Assembly: GCA_030762895.1 (NCBI GenBank)
Contig: CM061068.1
Coordinates: forward strand, 158,182,811 to 158,246,810
From: Sophora flavescens
Lineage: Eukaryota > Streptophyta > Magnoliopsida > Fabales > Fabaceae
Length of the DNA: 64,000 bases
Direction: 5' to 3'
Position 1 is the stretch's first letter, and the number at the start of each line of letters is the position of its first letter. Positions 10,304 to 22,399 of this stretch are shown here, one piece after another. The notes beneath the pieces were generated by a model. That model saw only the letters and a program-made list of their open reading frames with translations, had not been told where the DNA came from and ran no database searches. A program made the translations under genes and the position numbers.

Positions 10304-11010
10304 TTGTAGATAGTTATGTTTTTCCTATACATGGGTTTTGGTTTTTAGTCCCCCCATTGTTCCTTTGTATATTTCTTTTCTTTTAGTTAATATTGAAATT
10401 TAAGGGTAGTGTTTGCAATTCTGTAATGTGTGTGATATTCGTATTCTTTGGGATATTTACTGAATGCAGGGATAGCAGAGGAGAGTCATATTTTAAAACT
10501 GAATTTTAAAAAAAAATCTATTAACGTCAGTTGTATCAAACAACTGACGTTAATAGTATTTTATAAAATATACAGTACACTATTAACGTCAGTTGTATTA
10601 GAAAACTGACGTTAAAAATAAAACCGGTAACGTCAGTTCTGTTAGTTTGAACAACATTAATGTCAGCTGTGTTAAAGAACTGACGTTAATAGTTTTATAT
10701 TTAACGTCAGTTGTTTAAACAACTGACGTTAAAATATTAACTATTAACGTCAGCTGTATTTACGTCAGATAATATTCTGACGTATAAAATCAATTTTAAC
10801 TGACGTAAAAAGCACTTATTGTACTAGTGTATTGTGAATTGAAATTTGAATTTGAATTTTAAATTTGTTCAAAATCACAAAGTAAGGCAAATAGATCTAT
10901 GCTTGAATTTCCAAGAAGCAACCAAAATCACATGTGATGGAAGAACACAAGTAATATATGGCACCTAAAATGTGAAGTAAAAATGTGGAGGGAATTCTTT
11001 TTTCACCAAA

Positions 11011-13803
11011 CACTAGTGGAAAATATGCAATAAACAAGAAGGGTACACGTCTGTTAAACAAAAATGAGACGTAACAAAAGAGGCAGTGGCAGATCCGTAA
11101 TTATCAGGTTCACTTAAATCACTTTTAACGTCAGTTGTTTAAACAACAGAAGTAAAAAGTGACTGAAGTAAAAATTAATGGGAGTCACTTTTTACTTCAG
11201 TTGTTTAAACAACTGACGTTAAAAGAGTCATCATTTACATCAGTTGTTTAAACAACTGAAGTGAAAAGTGATGGGAGTCATCTTTTACGTTGCTATAATT
11301 GCTCTGATAAATCGCAGTAAGATTGCTCTGATAATTTCAAAGTAAAACAAGTCAAATATATGTGTGACTAAGTTAACTAGAACATATGATCAAGCCCGGC
11401 TGATTAAGAAAATTTCAACCTGTCTGATATATGCTACTTTCATTTGTTGATATTTTCTGAGGTTCATTAAATCATCTCAATGTTTGTCATCATCAAAAAG
11501 GGGGAGATTGTTAAGTCTCTAAAATGTCTGATGTGTATTTCCCTAAGTTTTGATGAGAACTGAACATTGGTTAATGATTTAATTAACCTTCATATTGATT
11601 GCTAACCTGTCTATCTAGTGTGCAGATTAAAACAGTAAGAATCATCTGTCTGCTCATATAAGTGACTACCTGTCTGGATAAGCGAAAGTCAACATGTCTG
11701 CTAATTAGGACTATTGACTTCTTTCAAGATGCGTCTTCAACCTGTCTCTCCACGAGTTCCTACACTCGTCTGAGGTTACTTGTTGAAGAACCAAGGACCT
11801 AACAAGCTTTTGTGAGTTGTCCCATCAGAAAGAGACTCGAAGCCTTCACTCCTACTTAGTCTCATGCTTATCAAGAAAAGTCAAAAGTTACTCTCTCAAG
11901 CAACCTCGGATATCAGAACTAAAGATCAGTTAAAGAATGCTTCCAACATGCTTTATTCCCTAGTACCTCTGGTCCTTACACGAAAAGGGAATTGTACTCA
12001 GCAAAGTACAAAAAGCTCTTTGCACAACTCTGATATGGCTGTTTCACGATGCATAAAGCCATGATCCTTCAAGTTAGAGTACAACCAACGTTCCTATTGC
12101 ATTAATGGCTGTCCAGAACGACTCTATTGCATTTATTGAAGTTCTGCTTGAAGCCAACATCTGAGGGAATGTCTCTAACGGATCTTAAATGCTTGAAGAC
12201 TATAAATACAGAAGTCATTGAAGATGAAGATATAGAGATTACATATAGCATTAAAGAGCCATTACTCTGTACATCAATATCTTCATCCTTTCATTCTATA
12301 TTCTTCAATCATTTGATGTTATTACACAGACTTTCCTAAGCTTTACATTTAAACTACTCTCTGAGTGTTAGTGAAAGATCTGTTTGTCTGAAGTTGTATT
12401 TATTACAAACCAAATTTCTCAAACAAATTTGAGTGAGCCTGAAGAGGGTAGGTGTGCAAAGAATACTTGTCTTGGAGCCTGAAGAGGCTAGGTGTGCCAA
12501 GAATACTCGTAGTCTGTAACCTGATCAGTTATAGTGGATAAAACTTGGTGCTGCCAAGGACTGGACGTAGCTCTTTGCTTTGAAGAGTGAACCAGGATAA
12601 ATAACTGTGTCAATCTCTCTTTCCTTATAAACACTTTAGTTGCTTTAGTTTTCATATCCGTTTATCAAGTGGTGTGTTTGCCTAAGTCACTTTTAAAATT
12701 TCATCTGACAGTTCACCTGTCTGTCCTGTATCTTTCCACTCGTCTGAACCAAGCTTCTGTATGCGAAAAGTTTTTAACTTTGTTTAAATTATGATAAAAA
12801 CAATTCACCCCCCTTCTCGTGTTTATAGTTGTCTATTTCAAGTTGTTTGAACAACTGACGCTAAAAGTGTAACTTTTAACGTCAGTTGTTTAAACAACTG
12901 GCGTAAAAGATGAATTTTAAGTTATTTTAAAACCAGCCCAACCAACTCACTCTCATTTCATTCAAGTTTCACCCTTCACTTCCAAAACCCTAGCGCAGCC
13001 GTAGCAGCACCTCTCTCCCTCTTTAGTTCCTTCTCTTCCTAATCCTCCCTTATTCAAGTCTCAAACCTTATTCATTTCATTCTGAAACCCTCAAGTCTCT
13101 TCCTTAGTCTCTCCGCCCCTTCCTCAAAGAAGTGACCAGATCTGTGAAAAAGAAGATTGTGATTGAAGGGGCCAGATATACGAGCGAAGGGGTCAGATCT
13201 TCGAAGAAGGGACTAGTTATGCTAAGAAGAAGACATGCGAATGAAGATCTATGAAGAAACTTCCTACTTTTTCTTGAAAGTTCCAAACTTTCTTGCTTTT
13301 TGTTCATGGTTTGTTTTTGTTTATGGTTTGTAACCTTTGATGCTTTTTGTTATTGAAACTTTCTTGGTTCATTTTCTTTTTTTTATGGGTGTATACATAA
13401 TGTGCAGTGCATCCTTTCATCTTTAATTTCCTCAGTTATCATATGAGTTTGAAGTTCTTACTCCCTCTTTTTTGTATTAGAGCTTATATATGCTCATGAT
13501 TGAGACATTTAAATCACAAGTTTTGGTTAGTATGCTCATATGAATCATTATTCCCCCAGTTTCCCCTCTCTGTGATGGCTGAGGGAAGAATTACTGGAAC
13601 TTAAGATAGATATAATTTTTTAAAAAAAAAAATACTTTTAATGTCAGTTATTTAAATTAACTTACGTTAAAAGTGAATTTTTACGTCAGTTGTTAACCGA
13701 CGTTAAAAGTTACACTTTTAACATCTGCTCAAATAACGTCAGACTTTTTTCAGACTTTAAAAAGCACTTTTAACTGACGTAAAAAGTGCTTCCTGCACTA
13801 GTG
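11011..13803 (+). mobile_element. CACTA-2: non-autonomous CACTA transposon
   Basis: It begins CACTAGTGGAAAA and ends CACTAGTG, flanked by AAA on both sides (11008-11010 and 13804-13806). Subterminal TTAACGTCAGTTG-type palindromes occur at both ends. Its centre (12900-13620) resembles a promoter and 5' untranslated region, CT-rich with AACCCT motifs, and lacks transposase. A copia fragment sits at about 11292-12838. It is a relative of CACTA-1 and CACTA-3 but more diverged. Confidence 0.85.
11292..12838 (+). mobile_element. SIRE-like Ty1/copia fragment nested in CACTA-2
   Basis: A polypurine tract AAAAAGGGGGAGATTG at about 11497-11512 is followed by TTAAGTCTCTAAAATG and AGTTTTGATGAGAACTG, the usual start of SIRE-type LTRs. 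The far end, CAATTCACCCCCCTTCTCGTG near 12805-12825, is the usual end. About 200 bases of internal sequence precede the tract, so this is the 3' end plus LTR. Small open frames at 11864-12064 and 12127-12339 lie in the LTR and are not genes. I could not establish a target duplication. Confidence 0.72.
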
Positions 13804-14037
13804 AAAAATTCAAGCAAGATCAATTGAAACACATTTCAAATTCTAGATCCATGACCACAATTGGATTCAAATTACTTTTCATAATCCAATTCATGTGGTA
13901 AATGGCGCCACTACTAATGAATTTTCATTATGAATTTGGCTCCAACTCAAAGATCATCATAGAATTTGAAAAAAAAAATTGATAAAAAATTCAAAACAAT
14001 TGAAGATGAAAGATCTAGCTCTAGATATCACTTAATG

Positions 14038-14310
14038 TGATCAAGACATAGATCTCTAACATTTTAGGATCTTTCTTTGATTTCAATTGCTAAAAATTCA
14101 AGATCAAACACAAACAAGAACAATTGATATGAAGCTTGATCTTCAAGTGAAAAATCAAGAGAAACAAAAGGAGTAGGAGAGAATAACAATTGATATATAA
14201 ACTAGAAAGTAAATTGCAAGAAGTAAATGACAAGAATTAAAGAGCAAGAATTAAAGAACAAAATAGAAAATGGAAGAGGTGGAGAAGAGGAGGGAAGACG
14301 CCACAAAAGA
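14038..14310 (-). repeat. Gypsy-1 5' LTR (right copy, truncated)
   Basis: It matches 355-629 with only scattered differences and ends on the minus strand in ...TCTTGATCA at 14038. Just inside, the minus strand reads TGATATCTAGAGC, a decayed form of the initiator-Met primer site TGGTATCAGAGC. The outer U3 part is missing and unrelated DNA starts at 14311. Confidence 0.8.
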
Positions 14311-15022
14311 TGATGTTCACTTGGGTGCTTATTGGCCAAAGACGTTAAGCCATACTAAATGGTGTTGATGGAGGTGGTGGTTAAATGTTAGGGGAGGTAC
14401 GACAGTTAGGGGAGGTCATCCGAGAGTAAGGCGATCTGACCATCTGCTGTGATTTGTCCGATTAGGGAATCATGTACACTCGTGGTGGCGCATCCGAGAT
14501 TATAGTGCGTCGGCTATCCAAGGGGTCCACCTGTATTGGGGACTACCGGCATTGGTGCTTATTGGCCAATGTGGCTATGTAACTCCAAAGTCGTATGCTC
14601 GGTATAGATGGATTCACATGCATTCAAAGTAGTGAGTCACATTGCATTATATAGTTGATGTATGTGATATGTTTGAAATATACTTTTATGTTATTCAGAG
14701 GACGGTGAGCAGCTTGCTGAGGAGTGACTCTGAGGAGCCACTACTTGTAGTTAGGACTTATGTTTAGTTTATTTTGTTTATCCGAATGTTCGGAATATGG
14801 TTATACCAGCTCTGTAATGTGACATCGGGATTGCGTTTCGTTTACGTTTTTGTTTTCATGTTATGTTTTCTTTTTATAAACATGTTAGTTTTTCCGCGTT
14901 GAAGTTATGTTACAATGCGGCAGCCTCTGTCCAGTTTTATTATTATGATATAACATGCATGTGTTCTTTTCCTTTTATCTCTGTTATGCTTTATGAATAC
15001 ATGCGGGATAGAGTGTGTCACA
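14311..15022 (+). repeat. Gypsy LTR remnant related to the gag-only element
   Basis: The last 75 bases (GCATGTGTTCTTTTCC ... ATGCGGGATAGAGTGTGTCACA) match the 3' half of the short LTRs at 29602-29727 and 31023-31150. The remnant is much longer than those LTRs, so it may be from a full-length relative. No coding frame is visible, and the left boundary is the breakpoint with the gypsy-1 LTR. Confidence 0.6.
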
Positions 15023-15244
15023 GGGAAGCCACCACCTGACCTCCTGTGGAATTCTGCACATAAACTTCCCCAAGATCTATTTCGTTAGACATCCACTATC
15101 TCAATTCTCGCCTTGCACCAAAGTGTGGCACCCTCTTTAAAAAAAAAAAACATTTTTCATATGAAATGTCCTTGCAATTAGGAGAATGTATAGCTTCCTT
15201 TAATTTTTAGCTTGGAAACATAATTTCTCAATCAATATTCTTGA

Positions 15245-15313
<69 letters not shown>

Positions 15314-16425
15314 TCTCTATATTATATATATACACACACAAGTTAGAAGAATCCTCATAGAGCAATTTGATGATGCACGATAGTTTTAAAAAAAGTACAG
15401 ATTTCTAATATTTAGAAGACAAAGAACAAATTTTTGGTTATTAATAAATATCTCTTTATGTTTCCTTTTTTATACCAACAAGGTCACAGTAGTGTAAAAG
15501 AACATGATAATACATAAATAAACAAAATAGGAGACAACAAGAACATATATAATCAAAAGTATGAAGGTCTGTGGATAAGCAAAGAATTATAGCAAACATA
15601 AAATAGCAAATTTAATTAAACAGATTTTTCAACCTCTTATACGTATTAGAACAGTAACATAGATTAAAATCATAAAATTAGGAAAATAATAAAAATAAAA
15701 TAAAGAAAAGAAACCAGATTTTTATTTTAATAGGAAACCACAATTAGGATTAATTTATAGCCATAACCAACAATTACACCACCTAAAATTGGTGAAGAGT
15801 CAACAAGTATTTTAAATCTTTTCTTTTACTTATTAATAAACCTTAAAATCTAATAATAACCATTATATCAATAAAGACCAGCATCCCCACAATCATGAAA
15901 CTTTAATCTTCTGTACTAACGTTAAAGTATGACAAAGTGGTTACCTTATCATCCTGAGTTTCTAACGCCTCTGTAGAAAAATATATTTAAAATTTTAGAA
16001 GCTTAGATTGAAAAATAAAACCTTTAAGAAAACAAACAAGCTAATAACTTGCTGAAAACCAAAAATGGTATAAGACCAGAAAGTAGAACAAACAAGAACA
16101 AGAGCAAAACAAATGAAGTATACTATCCAAAAAAAAAACTCAAAATAAACAAAAGTCATACCAGAAAATTTTTAAAACAAAACAGCATAGTGGCAAAACT
16201 TGAACAATCAGAGACACGGTGGTCATTACAAAATTACAAAGAATAAATTATTAATAAAGGTTTGAAGAGGATTGGAAAGTGTTAGGGGTAAGGGAAAAGT
16301 CCCTAACAATAGAAAAGATTGTTTTTGCCATCATTCATTCATGATGATAAAGGATCTCCTCCCCCTTACCTCTTAAGATTTTAAGGTCCCAAGTGAGATG
16401 CAAATGAGTTGTCTCTTTCTTCCTT

Positions 16426-16473
<48 letters not shown>

Positions 16474-17575
16474 TTAACCAAAACAAAGGAATAAGTGTAA
16501 GTGTTACTACTTTTAGAAAAAGAATTTATATACAAAGTCACAGTCTAAAGAGGAAAGATTAGTGATGAAAGTAAATTATGAAAGTGACAGAAGGAAAACA
16601 GTGAGACCCACCAGTTAAATTATACAGATTCAAGAGTAGATCCAAGGTGGGTTTGGAAGAGATTATTTAAGTTTCTTTTGATTCATCTGATGATATAAGT
16701 TTTTATGTAGTATGTTTGGTAGAGTTTAGAAAAATAACTTATGACATCACATAAGGAGTTTTTGACTTATTTTCATAAGTCACTGGGAGAAGCTTATGGA
16801 ATTATCATAAGAGCTTATGCACTAAACATCCTCTCCGTGTTTTTCACTATTCGAATCCTCTCATGCCTCTTTCTTTCTTTTTCTTTTTTTAAGCACTTAT
16901 GATATAAACTCTCATACAATAATATCTTATGTGATAAATTCTTAATTAAGTTATTTATCCAAACACATCCTAAATAAAATAGATATAGAGGCAGCGTTTA
17001 TATAGAAGGACCCCTCACGGAATCTCTTCTCTTTCTATAATTTTTATTTTATTTTTATCTTAATTAAAAAATCACCTTATCCTCTGAATGCCTACCACCC
17101 TACTAGTATTATTACTGCCTTGCAGTCCAATGAGCATCTTGACCTTATCTTCTCGTGCATTCAGTGCATGGTTATGTTTATTTTTATTTTTTAACATTCT
17201 TTCAGCACATGTTTTCACATGCCTGATAATTTTTTTTCCTCCATCATTTTTTTTTTCTCTTTTTACATCAGTACCTTTCTTATAAATCTATGATCCTAGT
17301 AATAAATATTTAGGAATGAATATAACTATAACAACTCTCAATTAATTTTTGTAGGTACATTCTAAGGACTAATAAATTATTAATAGTATTATTTTATATT
17401 AGATAAAACTATACAATCATTTTGTATACAATAATTCACCAATAAAGTTTATTTTCATCACTACACTTTTCCTGCACTTATTTTTTCACACGACTTCTCT
17501 CTTTTTATTTGCATCATTTCCTTTATCTTGATACTTCCTACAAGATTAGGTCTATTTGAATCATACCCAATTGTT

Positions 17576-17634
<59 letters not shown>

Positions 17635-17832
17635 CTTTATAAATAAAAATTAATTAAGACATCTAAAAATTTCTCATGTGATTAAACTTGGATAAATCCA
17701 AGTCTAAATACTATCCTAATGACTTTTAGCCCATTTCTTTCACAAAATATTTTCTTTCTATAATTTCTATTATCCTTTGGTTTTATTTTATATTTCCATG
17801 TCTTGGAAAGAGTATAAAAATATTTTAGTAGT
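15023..17832. other. AT-rich non-coding stretch with microsatellites
   Basis: No gene can be supported here. (AT)n tracts occur at about 15247-15310, 16433-16470 and 17578-17628, and there is one MITE-like element (16711-16972). The open frames seen are lysine-rich or low-complexity and lack family features. Confidence 0.6.
16711..16972. mobile_element. MITE-like element with GTTTGG termini
   Basis: The left end TATGTTTGGTAGAG...AAATAACTTATGA mirrors the right end TTAAGTTATTTATCCAAACACATCC, giving imperfect terminal inverted repeats of about 30 bases around a 260-base non-coding core with internal CTTAT/ATAAG symmetry. This terminal pattern is common in dicot genomes; I do not assign a superfamily. 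Confidence 0.55.
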
Positions 17833-18215
17833 TCATCCAAATCTTGTTAAAAAAAATTCTACCAAGTTTCTAATGACGTAAAAATTGAGGATGTTACAAA
17901 TAGTATGCCAAAGTTCAGATTTTGTTTTGGAAGAGTTTGAGAAGACCAGAAAGTTCTTTTCTTTCCAAAACTGATTGATTGAGACACTAAAAAAGGTGAA
18001 CCAACACCATGGAACAATACCAATATTCTCAGTAGTCAGATTCCATTCAAGCCAAGGAAGAAGACCAATAATGAAAATTTTGCTCCAATGTTCAGGTCTA
18101 ACCACTTTATTCCATAACTGAGAAGCCTCCTCACAATCTCTAAGAATATGCATTATAGGTTCTGGACCCGAATTGCATCTTGGACACAATGTCAGCAGTC
18201 ATCCTCTTCTATTTC
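17833..18215 (-). pseudogene. LINE-2 fragment: zf-RVT domain
   Basis: The minus strand encodes CPRCNSGPEPIMHILRDCEE, the CxxC...H...C zinc-binding domain that follows RT in plant L1-type LINEs, then a stretch toward RNase H. The frame enters at 18215 through NRRG with a stop before LLTLCPRC. It is interrupted at 18216 by a probable solo LTR, and its upstream part appears to continue only briefly at 18869-18909. Confidence 0.7.
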
Positions 18216-18868
18216 TGTAACACCCCTCTTGGACATTACATGACTAACTCATTGCGGAAAATAAAACTTTAAATAAAGGCCGGTTGCTTTCGGGAAATAA
18301 AATTTTCTAGTGTACTTGACCTTACTTGAAAATGATTATGAATTATTTTTTCTTCTTTCCTTCCTTCTCCATACAACAAACATTATAAATATATACATAA
18401 TCATACTTATACATCAAGACCTTCATAACAACCGGATATTTCCAAAGTCATAACATTAGGAAATAAAAACACAACTATAACTTAATGATATGTCTAGAAC
18501 CACAACTCAAGAAAAATGGCTCTCAGCCACCAGATATACAGATCACCCTCAATAAGCTATAAAACAACCTAATATCTTAATTGAGCTGGTCTCCCTAACC
18601 GACAACTACTGGGAAAACCCCCAAGGTCATCCCTACGATCAATGATCACCTCTGCAACGTTTGTATTCACGTCCCACGATACAACAACAAAAAAACAAGA
18701 AGATAAATATATTGCAAAGGTGAGATACTGACACATGAGTTTTATCATGATAACTACATGCACGACACACAGACAACAACAACATTTACACATATGCTCT
18801 TCACATAAAATTCTCATAAATAAACATATTGTTATAAACAATGGGATTCATACCCGGCAGTCGTCACA
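18216..18868 (+). repeat. Probable solo LTR within LINE-2
   Basis: The segment begins TGTAACACCCC and ends GTCGTCACA, 653 bases, with no element body. The flanks ATTTC (18211-18215) and ATTTA (18869-18873) match at four of five bases, consistent with a decayed target duplication. Orientation is uncertain because both strands begin TG and end CA. Confidence 0.55.
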
Positions 18869-19085
18869 ATTTATAAAAATTGCATTACACTTCAATATTT
18901 ATCATCTCATCTTTTTTTTTTAAAAAGCAAAGATAAGGTGCAAGGCATTACTATGGAAACAGGCATCCCAACTATATTGGCACCCCTAGATCCAACAATC
19001 ATCTGCAGCACCCTAAAAATTTATTATTAAAAAAAAGAAAAAAGACAATTACAAAGCATGGGGGGACTATACCATAACCCATTAA

Positions 19086-20533
19086 CTAACAGAACCTATA
19101 AGAAGGCATAAAGTACCTATTCCTATTGAAATCCTCTAAGACAAAATTAGGAACTAAGTCCCACCATGAAAAACAATGGTGAGTTAAGCCATAATTAGCT
19201 AAACCATTCGCACAAGCATTTCCTTCCCTAAATGCATGAGAGACCATAAATCTGATTTTCCTAGTTAAACATAAACAGTTTCTCCTTCTAGCATTCAAGT
19301 GCCAAGGAACAACTTTACCATTATGGAAGGCTTGGACAACAAGCATTGAATCCAATTCCAACCTAATGCTGAGCTACCCTTTGGAATAGGAAATTTCGAT
19401 GGCAGACATTGCTCCACAAAGCTCTACTTCTGCTGAATTTGCAGATCCAATGAATTCAGAAAAACATCCAAGAATAGCTCCTCTGTTGTCCCGGAACATA
19501 GCTCCACAGGCTGCAACTCCTTGGCTTCCTATGACTGCACCATCACCGTTACATATTAACTAGCCGCATAGTGGAGGTTGCCATGTAACTTCAATGATCT
19601 TTGGAGCCTTCGGAGCATGAGTCTGAACTTTGAAGTGCTTTACAATGCTAAATTCCTCCATAGAAGAGTGCATCGAGCCTTTGGATAGATTTCCTGAAAT
19701 ATGAACAGAGGCACATACTAGGGAGATCACAGCAGGCAAAGCAATACTTTTGTTATTGAACCAAGCTTGGTTTCTAGCAAACCAAATAAACCAAATAATA
19801 TGAATAACAGAAGATTTAACTATGTCTAAGACTTGGGAGCTCCAAGCATGATTAAAAATTGAAGTAATAGAAGTAAAAGAGTTTAAGTCAACTTTAACCT
19901 TTACAATGTTTGAAAACCAATCCCAAACTGCTAAAGCAAATCTGCAGCTAAGGAAAAGGTAGATGGAAGATTCTTCATCCGCTCCACAAAGATTGCATGA
20001 AGAAATAACAATGCAGCCTCTATTCCTCAAGTTTTCATCTGTAGGAAGCTTGTTATGAAGAAGCCTCCATAACAAAAGAGACCTTGAGGGAGGGATGCAA
20101 GGACTCCAAATTTCCTTGCCCTAACTCATATTCTGGACCTGAAAATGAGATTTCCTGATAAAAGCATATGCATCCTTGAAGGTCAAGACTCCACTAGCAG
20201 AATCATGCCATACCAGATATTCTTCACATGGAATTAAAGGAATATGCACATTATTTATACAATGAATGATGTCATGAAACAAATTTATTAATTCATCAGG
20301 AAGGTGCCATGAATTGTCCTGAATAATGTCTTTTACCTTTGCCTTTAAGAAGGGAAGAAGAGAGTCAGGAATATCAAGCATATTGGACAAGAAATTTGGA
20401 AGTCATTTATCTATCCATAAACTAACACTGTTACCATTGCCAATGACCCAACAATTGTTATAAATAACAGAGTTTAGATGATGCTTAATACCTAACCATA
20501 TAGAGGATTTAACATGATACATGATAGGACATT
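19086..20533 (-). pseudogene. LINE-1 3' part: RT tail, zf-RVT and RNase H
   Basis: On the minus strand, 20403-20533 and 20121-20390 encode the post-RT region (WVIGNGNSVSLWIDK; ASGVLTFKDAYAFI). The segment 19560-20075 gives zf-RVT (LLWRLLHNKLPTDENLRNRG, then CNLCGADEE). The RNase H region follows, with DGAV, AEVELCGAM, LELDSMLVV and REGNACANGLANYG blocks carrying its acidic residues. One in-frame stop occurs near 19375. It connects to 26057 across the gypsy-2 insertion. Confidence 0.82.
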
Positions 20534-20942
20534 TGATAGGGCCCAAAGAAACATAGGAGGCCCAAATATGCCTTTGTTGGATCAAGGAGTGAGTAGATCG
20601 AAGGAATGGAAGGTTTATGTTAGGAGGAACAAAAAAGGAATTGGAAAAGGGGGTGCTAGAGAGTAGTGTGCTGGCAGAGAGAGAAAATGTATGTGAGTGG
20701 GGAGAGTAACAGAAAAGTGGTGCGTCCATATAGTAGGGAGGGTAGCTAGGAGTGGGGTATCTTTGAGAATTAAGAAGTTTGTTATGGATAGAGAGCAATA
20801 GCTCTCTATAGGAGCTTGCTCTGTGGCAGGGAATGTGCATTCCTCTGTAAATCTTTCTTTTCCAGTAAATAATACATACATACCTCAGTTTTCTCCCTAT
20901 TTTTGCTACTGTTTCATTGTTGTGTGTTACTGGTTCCTATCA
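20534..20942 (+). repeat. Gypsy-2 5' LTR
   Basis: A 409-base LTR. It differs from the 3' LTR mainly in one cluster near 20661-20670 (GTGCTGGCAG against GTCTTTGTGAG) and a few single bases. An open frame on its minus strand is a shadow. Confidence 0.93.
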
Positions 20943-20992
20943 AACTGGTCCGACCTGCCGGATATCGAGACAGGATCAGCGATAGAAGGTGA

Positions 20993-22399
20993 ATGCCCTC
21001 TAAGAAAAAGGCTATGGAGGCGAAGGTTTCAGCACTGGAGGCGGAGTTGGCTAATGTGAAGCGTACTTTGACTGGGGTGGAGGGCAAGGTGGACGAGAAT
21101 CACAATACTCTCGTAGCGTTGCTTAAGAAGATCTTAGAAAGAACCCCTCAATCAGAGGGAGAAGACAGGGAAGAGGAAGAGGAGGCCAACAGAGAGAGAC
21201 CGCAGCAGATAGAAACAGAAAAGGAAGGAGGCGGCAAGAGTACCTCGTCAAAAAAAGGGTCCTCGGTGTCGGGATTGAAGAAGTTGCAGGGAGAGGCATT
21301 GGAGGAATTCCGCCAGTCTGTGAAGAAGGTGGAATTACCCATGTTTGATGGAGATGACCCTGCTGGGTGGATAACACGAGCAGAAATATATTTTCAGGTT
21401 CAAGAAACGAGCTCAGAGGTGAGGGTGAATCTTGCTCAGTTGTGTATGGAAGGGCCGACTATCCATTTCTTTAACTCTTTGCTTGACAATGAAATGGAGT
21501 TGACATGGGAGAGGTTGAAGGTAGAGTTGTTGGAGCGTTATGGTGGTGTGGGAGACGGCGGAGTATTTGAGCAATTAACAAATCTCCGGTAAAGAGGAAG
21601 CGTGGATGAATACATTCAGCAATTCGAGAGGTTGATTGCGCAGGTGCGAAGGCTCCCTGATGACCAATGTTTTGGTTATTTTCTCCATGGGTTGAAGGAC
21701 GAACTCGGAGGGAAGGTACGTAGCTTGATTTCTCTGGGACCAATCTCTAGGTCACGTCTGATGAATGTGACGAGGGCAGTGGAAAAGGAGATAGGGGGAC
21801 GAAGCGGGTACTCGGGTGGAGGAAACCGAAGCGGACCAGGGTCAGGCCAGTCGTTTCGATCCGCACCAGTGGGGTCGGGTCGCAACTCGGGTTCGAAGTG
21901 GGTGTATGTTCGCGGGTCGAAGGAAGTGGGGCCAGGAAGTGGAAATAACCCTAATGGAGTAGCTGGGCCACGCTCAAAATTTGAGCCCAGTGCTGAACGA
22001 AGGAGAACAGGGCCGAAAGATAGGGGAGTTTCTCACCTTTCCTACAATGAGCTGATGGAAAGGAGACAGAAAGGGTTGTGCTACAAGTGTGGGGGACCGT
22101 TTCATCCATTCCATCAATGCCCACACAAGCAGCTGAAGCTGATGGTGCTTGATGAAGAGGAGATAGGAGAAGAAGAAGGTAATGTTGTTGCAGTAGAAGT
22201 GGAGGATGAGGAGGATACCGATGGGGAGTGCACTGTAATGAGTTTGGAGAGCCTAAAGGGGAGCAAACAGGGGAAGCCACAACTTGTCAAGATAAAAGGG
22301 CAAGTCGGAGGGGTGCCCATCCTGGTCCTCGTGGATAGTGGAGCCACCCATAATTTTGTCTCTAAGAGCTTGGTGACAAAAATGGGATGGGTACGTTGA
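20993..22399 (+). pseudogene. Gypsy-2 gag and protease (nonsense mutation, frameshift)
   Basis: The frame starts with MPSKKKAMEAKVSALEAEL, a coiled-coil-like N-terminus, followed by the capsid domain (FDGDDPAGWITRAEIYFQV). A TAA at 21590-21592 falls where the reading simply continues (RGSVDEYIQQFERL), so it is a point nonsense change. After an RS/G-rich stretch comes the knuckle CYKCGGPFHPFHQC and an acidic linker. The protease block ILVLVDSGATHNFVS keeps its catalytic Asp. Near 22393 the frame shifts. Confidence 0.88.

Larger units (their letters stand above)
7583..10829 (+). mobile_element. CACTA-1: deletion-derivative CACTA transposon with captured gene fragment
   Basis: It starts CACTAGTGGAAAT and ends ACTAGTG, with TAT on both sides (7580-7582 and 10830-10832), the 3-bp duplication typical of CACTA elements. 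Both ends are packed with TTAACGTCAGTTG subterminal repeats. The 5' untranslated region (about 7890-8800) and the 3' part (about 10150-10829) closely match CACTA-3. Most of the transposase region is replaced by alpha-galactosidase exons. It lacks transposase and is non-autonomous. Confidence 0.92.
355..14310 (-). mobile_element. Composite Ty3/gypsy LTR retrotransposon (gypsy-1), decayed, hosting nested insertions
   Basis: Reading the minus strand from right to left gives a partial LTR (14038-14310), a degenerate initiator-Met-like primer site, a leader, gag with a zinc knuckle, protease, RT, RNase H, integrase and a second LTR (355 to about 1110). The segment 355-629 matches 14038-14310 closely, which identifies the LTR pair. 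Removing Cassandra (882 bp), CACTA-1 (3.25 kb) and CACTA-2 (2.79 kb) leaves about 7 kb, a normal length for gypsy. The outer part of the right LTR is lost at 14310. Coding frames are broken repeatedly, so the copy is dead. Confidence 0.85.

Noticed and set aside
10520..10800. A CRISPR-like array of spaced palindromes
   Set aside because: Palindromes are unevenly spaced, lie at transposon ends, and the genome is a plant; they are CACTA subterminal repeats.
16049..16246. A small lysine/asparagine-rich protein
   Set aside because: It reflects AT-rich composition, with no family features and no flanking gene signals.
18569..18841. A 90-codon cysteine-rich minus-strand protein
   Set aside because: It lies inside the probable solo LTR; there is no conserved domain and the complementary strand is equally open.
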